The position numbers were made by a program, and so were the translations under genes. From Cristatella mucedo (lineage: Eukaryota > Bryozoa > Phylactolaemata > Cristatellidae): a DNA stretch of 64,000 nucleotides. The stretch is taken from the NCBI GenBank assembly GCA_009760855.2, contig WPIO01000072.1, positions 1 through 64,000 on the forward strand, given 5' to 3'. Below the pieces are notes generated by a model. It ran no database searches and had not been told where the DNA came from. It saw only the letters and a list, made by a program, of their open reading frames with translations. Positions 23,881 through 33,123 of this stretch are shown piece by piece. Positions within the stretch are counted from its first letter, which is position 1, and every line of letters starts with the position of its first letter.

Positions 23881-24448
23881 ATTAAGCTACACTACTTAAT
23901 AAATTGTAATAATCTTTCAGCATTATTTTGGCCCTAGATTAACTTTGCTACGTTTGGCTTTGTACCTGCATTCGCCGGCAACCGAGTCAATGGTTCCCAT
24001 GTAAACAAATGGGGGGCGTGGTCACGTGACTAATCCACTCTCCTACCCCCCCCCCCCTCCTCCTCTGGGATTCCATCCCGCACGACGTATTTTGGCACAT
24101 TCGTAATCAACGAATCCTTGGTAAACAATGAACTCTAGTATCCGGATAGTTCCTTGACATATTGGGTCAGTCCTTGCGGTATAGACGGTCGCTAGGCGAC
24201 TAGTACAGGTCGCCAGTTGCGCAGCTTTCTGAGGTTACAAAAGCAGTTTGGAAGTCGCTACACGGCGATGGACATTGAAACCAAGAAATCGCGAGGCGGC
24301 TGAAGATATCGAAGGGTACTGTTAGGAAAATTATTAGGTAACATCTGAACTATTGTGGCACAGAGTCACTGCCTCAGCCGGTTCGCCCTCGAGAAACTTC
24401 TCCGAGGAGGACCGGCTCCTCAAAAGCACTGCTTTGAGGGACAGGTTT
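23880..24448. other. Unassigned spacer
   Basis: No gene seen. It contains a short C homopolymer at 24047-24058. Confidence 0.35.
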
Positions 24449-24600
24449 GCAACTTCTAAAATAATAATAATAATAAAAATAAATTTGGTATAGTGCTCCC
24501 AGAGAACTCAATCTCCTTGTAAAATGCCTTGCCGAAGTCTCTTTCGAGCTACCGGAACGGTCGTAAGCCAAAATACCATGATAAGATGATTTAACCAACG
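24448..24600 (-). mobile_element. LINE family A 3' end fragment
   Basis: (AAT)n at 24459-24476 is followed by a diverged copy of the family A hairpin (GTGCTCCCAGAGAACTCAAT), on the minus strand. Only the tail region remains. Confidence 0.65.
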
Positions 24601-24625
24601 AGGACTTAACGCACGGGTGGCCAAG

Positions 24626-24770
24626 AGTAGATGGAAAATCTACGCATAGCTACCGGAGGCTCAAATGACCTTGCCTTGATTGACCTTTGCTCACGCCCGG
24701 CCACTCTCGTTCAAGGTCACGTTCAAGGCCATCTCGACTCCCATTGCTCCATGTTGATTTTCCATCTACT
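24626..24770. repeat. Perfect 15-bp inverted repeat pair, MITE-like
   Basis: AGTAGATGGAAAATC at 24626-24640 is repeated as its exact reverse complement at 24756-24770, spanning 145 bases. No clear target duplication flanks it. It could be a small non-autonomous DNA transposon or a hairpin next to the A+T-rich island. Confidence 0.5.
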
Positions 24771-24929
24771 TAGTAACCGATCAACACTCATTTGAGTGAA
24801 TTTAGAGGACACATACTTTAGTTAAGTCTCAATTAAAGGAGAGTTGTCTACAAGTATACTATTATTACAGGGTTTATGATCTGCACAGGTGCAATGGTGA
24901 GAGGTTTCTAGATCGGAAGCGAAGAGTTA

Positions 24930-25600
24930 ATGATATTATATAGGAAAAATTTTAAGGTTAGGGAAGATATACTTAGGATTATTAATGGTTTAAATATCTT
25001 AATCTCTAAGTACTTAATTATGGTTGATGGTATTTCTATGTTTGAATGGTTAACTGAACAGATTATTGAAAGGGAGTGCATTTACAGTGAACAGTGTGCT
25101 AGACAAAAGGCAGAGAAAAACGTGTGAGTTTATTAATATGCAACGTCCGGATAGATGTGAAGAGATTAATAAGATGTTTTGGAAACAAAGTTATGATGAG
25201 ATAGTTAGAATAAATGTTATTTTAAGTAATTCAGTTCTTCCTAACTATCCATGTGATCGCCGGGATAATATTACGATCCTTGTAAATGTGAAAATGGGGA
25301 TATTGATCCGTGGAAATCTAAATACGATTACGAGAAGGAACTTAAATTATTACGCTTTTTAACTATTGAAGTAAGTAATTATGACTACGTCCCAGAGCCT
25401 AGCTTATGTTAGCAGTGGTTGTTGTGGATGAGATCCTTGTTATATTGATTAGGGATTTTACTGTGAAGATAGTGTTGCTTTCAATAAGCTACTTTATCTT
25501 TTTACATAGAAGATAGAAACATTTGATTATGATAAATGTGAAACTATTTGAGTTTTAATCAAGCATTGACGGCAACATTTTGATTACTTACCCCCTATCG
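24930..25600 (+). pseudogene. Broken island gene 1, cysteine-containing, unknown
   Basis: The plus strand shows successive open segments in shifting frames: 24930-25127, 25066-25362, then about 25290-25410 and 25410-25555. Recognisable pieces include DILRIINGLNILI, KYDYEKELKLLRFLTIEVSN and, after a shift, a cysteine-rich stretch starting SSGCCG. Amino-acid composition is protein-like (alternating charged and hydrophobic), unlike random A+T-rich sequence. There are at least two frameshifts and several stops. I recognise no family. Confidence 0.4.
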
Positions 25601-25659
25601 GAGGTTACCTCTTACCTTCCATTGTAGTTAAAGATTATCTCGAAAACATTCTAAACATT

Positions 25660-26390
25660 ATGACTACCATTAAACTATCACCAAACTCCCAACACGATTA
25701 CATTTTAGTTGTTAATGGGCACTCCTATGAAGTGAATCCACCTGATACACACATAGAAACTACTGTTTTCGACTCTACTGCTGATTACAATCTCACAGTT
25801 CATCAGTACTTGTCCAGATTACCAGAATTAGTTTCCATCAAGTATCATAAGTTCATTCGTGACACAGAACTAACATCACTGCTTAGATATACTGATGAAG
25901 TTTCGTCTTTTTATTCAGTTTTTTCCGTCAATTCATTTTCCGTTAGCGGTAAAGAATATTATGCATAAGAAGATACCTAACCTAAGAGAAGAGTTTGCTA
26001 AGAAAAATTATTCTTACCTTAAAGCTGAAAGCGATAGGATTATATCTTGTTTGAGGAAATTTATATTAGCTTCATACATATTTCAATTCTTAATTATCTT
26101 TGCAGGTATTCTTACCACTATTGTCAGTTCTTATGAGAACGAGGTCAATTAAAGTTGTCACGTTTCCATATAGTCTTAGCTGGTTTAAGCTCTCTCATAG
26201 GTTCAGTGAATAGCGTAATTTCACAAATTGAGAAACGAAAACTCTCCAAACTAGTTGCAAACAGTAAGTTATTAGAAAATGTGATCAATGCTTAATCCGA
26301 TGACGAGGTTACTCAGAATGAGTTTCTAGAAATAATAATTAATGGAATTAATTTTGCAAGACTAAACAAGGTTGAGTACGTTTAAGTCTT
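25660..26390 (+). pseudogene. Broken island gene 2, two-membrane-segment protein
   Basis: The frame starts with ATG at 25660 and runs 102 codons (MTTIKLSPNSQHDYILVVNG at its start). It shifts near 25950 into a second frame to 26152, and into a third from about 26153 to 26385. The second segment carries one hydrophobic helix (ASYIFQFLIIFAGILTTIVS) and the third another (FHIVLAGLSSLIGSVNSVIS) followed by basic residues, QIEKRKLSKL. A pair of adjacent helices joined by a short loop and followed by a charged tail resembles small 2-TM proteins (SLATT-like) found in bacteria and some viruses. That assignment is inference. Two frameshifts and one internal TAA make it inactive. Confidence 0.45.
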
Positions 26391-26539
26391 CTCTTACAAA
26401 GCTTATCTTTACGTTTTTACCCAATACCTAGTTGCTTGATCTGGCATAAAAATTATCCTTACTATTGTATGAATCGTCAACAAATAATTTATATCAGTAG
26501 CTCTTCTTCTCTTTTTACTTCCCCTCTTAATTTTCTAAC

Positions 26540-26860
26540 AATTATCTAATACTAGTTCCTAATTCTAAACCTTACTTATCTTTATACTCTGGTTTAGTTA
26601 TCTTTACTTTTTTATTTTCTATCGCGTTTACCGGTTTCATATCAATCGTCATAGTTTTGCTATTGTTCGAGTAATCTATTACTTTCGGCAAGCTTTTTAC
26701 CTACTCTCTATTTCTTTCACCATTTCCTGTTTCTAACTCTTTTTCATGCTGATGCTTGAATAATCTCAGCAATAGTTCTAGTCATTTACTCAACCATCGC
26801 TACATTCTTCTTAGTCACCGTTTCTCTAATCATCCCATTGTGTTTTTCCATTTTTAATTC
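26540..26860 (-). pseudogene. Broken island gene 3, small lysine-rich protein
   Basis: Minus strand, from an ATG near 26852: MEKHNGMIRETVTKKNVAMV, an in-frame TAA, then MTRTIAEIIQASA. After a frame change it continues with SKTMTIDMKPVNAIENKKV and ends KDK before a stop near 26565. It is basic and lacks hydrophobic segments. No family recognised. Confidence 0.35.
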
Positions 26861-26954
26861 TCTTTTAAACTCTAATCCATGATCTACAGTCATTATTCAT
26901 GGCCACTTGCTTTCTCCACATCTCTAGCAATCTTTGCCTTTATAGCTCTAGCAT

Positions 26955-26985
26955 ATTTATACCTATATCTATATCTATATCTATA

Positions 26986-27030
<45 letters not shown>

Positions 27031-27050
27031 ATATATATATATATATATAA
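26955..27050. repeat. (TA)n and (TATACC)n microsatellite
   Basis: CTATAT and TATATA units for about 95 bases. They produce spurious tyrosine/isoleucine-rich frames. Confidence 0.9.
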
Positions 27051-27056
27051 CTATAT

Positions 27057-27560
27057 TTATAACGCATGCTTATATCCGTTATTTTTGGGTAGGTAGAGTA
27101 TACCCGCTTGATACTGATAATTAGTTATGGTAACATTAAAAAAACCGCTTGGAGCTTCTCTAGGTCTACTGTGGAATACTTGGCGAATGGCAGCATTCTT
27201 ATCATATTCTCCGTCTCTTTTTCTTTCATCTAGTGTTTTAAAAGACATTCCTTCTATTTGATATAATGCTTTGGTTTTGAATTTATATAAAGTAGAGTCA
27301 AAGTCTTCAGATATTTATGACCTTTTGACCTCTAAAAACCCAGAATTAGTCTGCATCCGTTGTCAACCTCCAATCGTAAGACGATACAAGTTTATGCGTT
27401 CACACTGCGATAAGATTGAGAATGAAACTGACTCTGCGAGTGATGGTAAGGTGTGCATGAAGTGTTTTGGATTGGTTTTCAAGACTTATTCGAAAACTTC
27501 TCAGATGTTTTAAAAATACAAAATGATGTGAAAGCATGCATTCGTTAGTTGGGGTATGTA
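27057..27560 (-). pseudogene. Broken island gene 4, unknown
   Basis: The minus strand reads coherently from about 27440 down to 27060 in one frame, interrupted by a TGA and a TAA. Pieces include CERINLYRLTIGG, QRMQTNSGFLEVKRS, STLYKFKTKALYQIEGMSFK and FFNVTITNYQYQAGILYLPK. It ends just before the TA microsatellite. The composition looks like a beta-rich structural protein. It could be the C-terminal part of the fibre-like gene upstream or a separate gene. Confidence 0.4.
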
Positions 27561-27699
27561 CGCATTTCAAATATAGAAAAATATTCTCAACTAACTGTGG
27601 CTTCACTCTATTCATCAAAAACACATGCTCAGATCTATTTTAAAAGATATTTGAAGCGATTATTTTGATCTTTAATACTGCTAGATATATAAGAAACAT

Positions 27700-29990
27700 C
27701 ACATCACAAAGTTTCGGAAATTGTCATTTCCAATATTTCACTTACTCTATTCAAGAAACTATGTAGGTTATTAGGAGCCTTATATTTGTGCTTCCAGTAT
27801 CACTAATAACTTTAAAACCACCTGGAATTATAGTAAACATGGATTGATATCTCGATCCTCCATCCTTCATTAACATTAATTATTCTGATATCGCCAGAAG
27901 GTAATGTGAATTCAAAATTGAGAAAGGTACGCAGTTATTACTTCCAACTACATTTAAGAAAGCGATCATTTTAGGAAGTTTATCAATGTTTGGCCAAGTG
28001 TAGCTGGCAGAGAAAGGTATTTAACCTTCCAGCGTAGTTCCAGGTAATGACAGCACTACTACTTCACTAACTCTTCCACCATTAGCTGAGTCAGCACAAG
28101 ATTTATTAGCGGAATCATTGAGATTGATTCATCACATTCGTTATCTTATTATTACCCATGTTTAGGTCGTATCCTACCGGAACAGATTTTTAAGATTAAA
28201 TCTTGTTTCATATCTCCATATGTAACGTTAAAGTTATCACTTAGAGTCCGAAGATTAGTAGAAGTCTAGTTCCAATAAGTAGACGTTATAGCGAATCTTC
28301 CCATATTCAAATCTCCAGTCATCATATCACCGGCTTTATCAACTTCAGAATCCAGTCGAATTTTCACAATCCAATCATTATAATTAACAGCAGCGCCAAC
28401 GTTGGTTAACCTTTTACCTAAACAATGGATGGCAGCAAATTTTCTAAAACTAAACGATGATAAAACTAACTTACTAGTTATGGGCAAACCCAGTGTGATT
28501 CAGAAATCGGAAAGGCTGACTTTCAAAATTGGCTCTGCCAGCATATCTCCAGTTGAATCAGCTCGAAATCTAGGTGTCATATTCCAAAGCGACCTCTCGT
28601 TAGACGACCATATCTGCTCCACAGTCAAATCCGCCTATTTTCAGCTTCATAACATTGCTAAAATTCGGGCTTGTTTAGATAAGCATACCACATCTAAGAT
28701 GGTCCATGCATTCGTGGCATCCCGTCTCGACTTCTGCAACTCACTGCTTACTGGCCTAGCAGCATGTGCGATCAGGCGATTGCAGCTGGTGCAAAACTCT
28801 GCAGCTAGGCTTGTCTGTCGTGAGCGTCGCAGTCGCCACATTACTCCACTTCTCGCCGACCTGCACTGGCTACCAGTGAGGCAACGGATTGACTTCAAGG
28901 TTTTGTCGCTCACTTTTAGGTCCCTTCATTCTATGGCTCCAGCCTATCTGTCAGATATACTACCCCATCAGGCCAAGCATCGTACCACTCGCTTTTCGGA
29001 ATCCAACAGTCTAGAAATACCTCATACAAACCTCAAATCCTTTGGAGACCGTGCATTTAGCTCGTATGCTCCCAAAGCCTGGAACTCCCTCCAGACCTGC
29101 GTCAGAACATCCCCTGACCTGACCACATTTAAAAGAAACTTAAAAACACACCTATTTAGGACAGCATTTAGTGGGTCCCTGTGATTCATCCTTGATGTGC
29201 TTATGCGTGCTGACACTGTGCATACTGCCACTAACCACATTTGCATGCTGACCCTGTGCATGTCACCCCTAACCATATTATTCATTTTGTTTGTTTTTCA
29301 AGCATGATTTTACTTACTATTCTATTGTATATCACTTTGCAGCAAATGTAAAGCGCCTAGAAAGAGATTGAGTTCTCTGAGGGCGCTTTATCAAGTGCAA
29401 TATTATTATTATTATTATTAAACAATCAATCGTCGATGCAGTGCTCGTAACTGATAGCCTTGGAAAGTTCTTACCCGCTTAACTTTTATTCCCAAACATC
29501 TCTAGGATTTACTGGCCCCTCAACATATACATCTTTATTGCCACTCATGCTCAAATCTGCGTATCTCATACAGCAGACTTTGGCAATATAGTTTTCTTTT
29601 CTGAGTATTCTATATGATAAATTTCCACTTAAGCTTTATTGGCTACTTAGGTGACTAATGAAACTAATCTATCTTCATCATGTTCTCTAACGGTATGCAC
29701 ACTTTTTAACTTAAAAGTTAATATCGTATCCTTTTTCTTTCTTATTATTGAATCCACCGTGTTCAGCAACTGGAAGAAACTTGAGATCGTAATACATTTC
29801 ATAAATTAGAAGATATAAAAATAAAGATTTGATAATTGGAATGTCAAAGTTTTCTTCTGTGAATATTCTAACTTTACCTGCGGTGATATAAGCTAGGTTT
29901 ATTAAATCAGTTTAAACTTGGAATGCATATTGCAAATTCGCAGAATAAACATTGTTTTCATTTTTAATACGTATAATCTTAGTAACCATT
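27700..29990 (-). pseudogene. Broken island gene 5, tail-fibre-like protein interrupted by a LINE
   Basis: Minus strand. An ATG at 29987-29989 opens a frame with one internal TAA that passes KVRIFTEENFDIPIIKSLFL and AEHGGFNNKKEKGYDI before stopping near 29730. After frameshifts, YADLSMSGNK appears near 29550. Beyond the nested LINE the frame resumes with KRLTNVGAA and then DKAGDMMTGDLNMG near 28310. MTGDLNMGG-type units followed by RxTNVG are the hallmark of phage tail-fibre and related virion-fibre repeats. A probable C-terminal beta domain follows in shifted frames (SEVVVLSLPGTTLEG, FEFTLPSGDIRIINVNEG), down to about 27780. Stops and shifts show it is inactive. Its role in the original element, probably attachment or a virion fibre, is inferred from the motif only. 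Confidence 0.5.
28419..29426 (+). mobile_element. LINE family A, 5'-truncated insertion with 8-bp target duplication
   Basis: The LINE body is 28427-29418, plus strand, flanked by TAAACAAT at 28419-28426 and again at 29419-29426. The encoded part (to 29184) is one intact frame: LNDDKTNLLVMGKPSVIQKS, ARNLGVIFQSDLSLDDHI, SRLDFCNSLLTGLAACA and WLPVRQRIDFKVLSLTFRS, ending FRTAFSGSL. The 3' untranslated region carries the hairpin AAAGCGCCTAGAAAGAGATT ... GAGGGCGCTTTATC and (ATT)n. It is among the youngest-looking copies here: one open frame and matching target duplications. It interrupts the fibre-like gene of the A+T-rich island. Confidence 0.95.
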
Positions 29991-30044
29991 GCACTTCATA
30001 GTGTGGAAGTATCTTATATTTAATTAACTGTCTAGAACTTAAGC

Positions 30045-30145
30045 ATTATCTTTCTATTAGTCTTTACAATTTCCAATGCAAATCATTCTATCAGGACTAA
30101 ACCAATAGCATTCATCTTTAGAGAAACAGTCATTAGCGTTAGTTA
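30045..30145 (-). pseudogene. Small cysteine-rich island fragment
   Basis: A minus-strand stretch of about 27 codons contains CFSKDECYWFSPDRMICIGN and ends at TAA. Four cysteines in 25 residues suggest a disulphide-rich or metal-binding end of a protein. The upstream part is cut by a stop and by the island's edge. Confidence 0.3.
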
Positions 30146-30169
30146 TAGTACTTTTAAATTACTTTTTTA

Positions 30170-30900
30170 GTAATTTAGCAACTATCGTTTCAAAGTTTTT
30201 CCAAATAGATTCGTCGCGTAACACTCGTGAACTGAGTTCCACATTATAGGACTTGCAAAGAAAAAATCTTCTGTCACAATCGGTCTTTAAGCGGAGGAAT
30301 GGAACAGCTAATTTACTGTCCATAGAGGACCTGAGGGCACGAGAAGGCTGAAACTGGTGCAGCAGTACAGCTAGATAATACGAAGATGCCAAGCCTTGGC
30401 GGGCCTTTTGGATCAGCGTAAAAACTTTGCTCTATATCCGTTGCTCAACAGGCAGCCATCCGAGAGCCTTCAGCAAAGAAGACTCCTAATCACACTGTAA
30501 TTTTTAATTAGCCTTGCAGCCATATTCATCACCAGCTGCAGTGGCCTGGTGGCCATTTTTCGGTAGCCCAGCCAAAAGAGAATTAAATAAGCTATACGAG
30601 ACAGAACAAAGAAGCTAGTTAACTTATTTGCAAGTTGTCGTAGAATGCAGTTCGTAATCTTAGGTAGGGATCGGACCTGGTGGCTAGCCATAGAAGCAGT
30701 TTTCTGAAAGAAGCTTTTAAAATCTAGGCAGCTGTCGATGACGACACCAAAAATCCGAGTACACTGTGATGGTCGCACAAGAGCATTGCCTATTAAAAGA
30801 GCAAAGACTTCTTTTCCAGCCACATGTGTAAGGTGTCCTATGAGCAGCATTTCGATTGTATCGTCGTTAGTTTAAAGAAATTTACCGACATCCATGATCA
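30170..30900 (-). mobile_element. LINE family B fragment
   Basis: The minus strand reads LLIGHLTHVAGKEVFALLIG and GVVIDSCLDFKSFFQKTA, then LQLVMNMAARL, then the C-terminal domain with YLAVLLHQFQPSRALRSS and KLAVPFLRLKT. This is the family B reverse transcriptase C-terminal half with frameshifts. Confidence 0.8.
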
Positions 30901-30959
30901 ATGTCTGCAAGACAAGCATTCAGTTGATCAGTCGCTGCACCAGATTCCGAAGGATTAAA

Positions 30960-31560
30960 TTATAAATTCTAATTTTGACTAACCGCGAGAAATAAATAAT
31001 GCTCACGTGCGTAATAAATGGCTAAATAGATGTTTCAGGCAAATGATTTAGTCGTACTGGACACTTCTGTTTAGTTTTGTGTTGCGTTCACTCACGCGGC
31101 ACTCGAAGCCGCTGGCAATTGTTGTCTATGAAGTTGGTTAAATTTTGATATTTCTTCAATCATCAGTCAAAGTCGCTCCGTAGCTGAGGTCTGAGGGCTG
31201 AGTCTCGTCAGCTTAAAAGTGATATGTCGCTGATATTAAAGAACTATATCGCTGATGTTAAAGAACTCGTAATTCGACATGACAAGGACAGAATCTTGAG
31301 CCACCCAGTGCGACCAAATCTGGTTGCAACTTGATCTCTGCATTTGAATTGACCACCTGTACCCGTCTTCAGTTCCTTTTGTCAATCTTGGCGCGATTAT
31401 CAGCTTCTTGTATACAAGCCGGGCCCGACTCCGATTGCTGCACTATAACTTAGACCTTGACCTTAACAGCGCGTACTAACTGCAGACGTATATCCTGCTT
31501 TTCTGTTTTCTGTTCGAAGCAGCCAGTGAAGAAGTAAGTTCTCCAAGCATGTAGCCACCC
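30960..31560. other. Unassigned spacer
   Basis: No gene or known repeat recognised. A short local duplication (ATATCGCTGATGTTAAAGAAC-like, two copies at about 31218 and 31248) is visible. Confidence 0.35.
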
Positions 31561-31990
31561 CGTATGCTTTATATATGCTTTGCAGAAGGCATGGTCAAAT
31601 GATTAGTGGTAACATGCATAATGTCAATATGCATGACAATGTTAGAGGCGACACGCACAACATCAACAGCCCAAACGATGTTACGGTTTGAGTACGGCAG
31701 CCGACAGCCGACAGACTTCATCTCACGTCTTAAAGAGAAAGCGAATATCTCAGCTGAGTTAGCAGGGCAGTCGAGGAAGTGAGTAGCCTGGTATGAGCAG
31801 CTCATGACAGCTGGCAAGGACTCGTCACAGTCAGCAGCGAGAGACTATGTCGCTGCCTAAGAACTGCGGAAGTTAGTTACACAGCCTAGGGCTTTCAGAG
31901 CATAAGCATTGTAGCCAACAGTCTTTGAGTGAAAGAATGGAACAGCATGTAGTGCCGATAAAGGTCCTGAGGGCACAGCGATGCTGAAAA
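31560..31990 (-). mobile_element. LINE family B 3' fragment
   Basis: The minus strand reads SCSYQATHFLDCPANSAEIF and REMKSVGCRLP. This corresponds to NHYLNCSPDSAMLPF ... RETKSVGYRM in the element at 11600-14800, followed by tail-like sequence. Short and diverged. Confidence 0.6.
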
Positions 31991-32149
31991 CGGCACTGCA
32001 TGTCAGTTAAGTGTGAAGGAGTCAAGCGACGACGGACCGAGATGCTTTCATAATTTATTACACTTACGGCAGATCCTAAGGCAACGCGAGATGTGCATCA
32101 TAAATCATGCTTTTTGTGATTTTGCGTGATGACACTGTACCTGTTAGCA

Positions 32150-32262
32150 CTAAAAAATTTACCTGCTTTCTTTCCAGCAACTACCAAGTGCCTAGACCCG
32201 ATTTAGTTTTCTTAGGGGTGCGTACTACTCGAATGCATCAATATTATTACCATCAAGATTGA
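32150..32262 (+). mobile_element. LINE family A-like 3' tail remnant
   Basis: AGTGCCTAGACCCGATTTAG is followed by TTCTTAGGGGTGCG and a short ATT run. This is a diverged version of the family A 3' hairpin. Confidence 0.45.
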
Positions 32263-33120
32263 TTATTCATTCGAGCTTAGTCTAGTCCCGACGTGATTGC
32301 CTGTCTAAAGTCTTCCAGGGGAAACCTTCGACCTTTCAATTGTATGGAGTATGCTTATTGGCATGAAAGAAATTGTTATCTATGAAATGTAGGGCGAGAC
32401 ACTGCTCATCCAGTGTTCACGCCTTTATAATCTTGAATTAGGCATTAAAATTCTGAGTTTAACGACAGCCTAAAGCTTCCATTCATTTTTTTAAATAAGT
32501 TAAGGTTGCAGAAACTAAGTGAATTTTTCTTTTTAGCCCTAAGGCCTGGCTTAGACAACAGATATAGCATGCATAAGGCTAACACACTGCAGCGGCTTTG
32601 TACTTCCCTTTAAAAGCTCACAATTCATTGCAACTATTAGTGGCTTACAAGGTTTAAGAGTCAAACAAATAGGAACTGAGTTTTGATTTGAAAGATGTAT
32701 TTAGAAATTGGATTAAGCTGTTCTGTTGAATTCACGGTTTCAATGCAACTTCACAGCAACAGATTCTATCTACAAAAATCATTGTTCCTGCTTACTTGAC
32801 CAGGATTTGTACTGATCCGAGAAATAGCAAATGCAGATGTACAAACATCCAGGCCAGAATTTTAAAAGTAGTCACCTAAAGGTCCCAGCTGTTCGTTAAT
32901 AACCGCCGAATATTTCAAGCGTGAGTGCGAAACTGTTTGAGTGAAACGAAGTGCTCGGTCATCTGTGTAGTCTCAGCGATGCCGGTGCAGCAAGTGGACG
33001 CGTGTGCAACATGTGCCTCGTTCTTGGCAAAGGAGGTAACAATGGCGTCTTTAGTGCTGTTGTGGGAGCTGACTCCTGGGAAATACTGGAGGTACCAAGC
33101 AGTGCGTCTTAAGTGCTACA
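32262..33120. other. Intergenic spacer 3' of fucosyltransferase 2
   Basis: No supported gene. The 78-codon frame at 32925-33161 overlaps the end of the fucosyltransferase on the other strand and has no recognisable features. Confidence 0.4.
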
Positions 33121-33123
33121 TTG

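Larger units (their letters stand above)
24850..30165. mobile_element. A+T-rich island: decayed virus-like (possibly Polinton-like) element
   Basis: Base composition changes sharply to A+T-rich between about 24850 and 30165, then returns to the surrounding level. Inside are coherent but broken reading frames unlike anything else in the window. Genes on the left (24930-26390) read plus; those on the right (26540-30140) read minus. Contents include a two-membrane-segment protein, a lysine-rich protein and a tail-fibre-like protein. No polymerase, integrase or capsid was recognised and no terminal repeats were found, so the class is inference. Stops and frameshifts in every frame show it is dead. 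A LINE copy is nested at 28427-29418. Confidence 0.55.

Noticed and set aside
26879-27124. Tyr/Ile/Leu-rich membrane-like proteins
   Set aside because: They are translations of the TA microsatellite.
24850-30165. Nuclear copy of mitochondrial DNA
   Set aside because: A+T-rich, but none of the mitochondrial respiratory proteins or rRNAs is recognisable, and the frames include fibre-like and 2-TM proteins.
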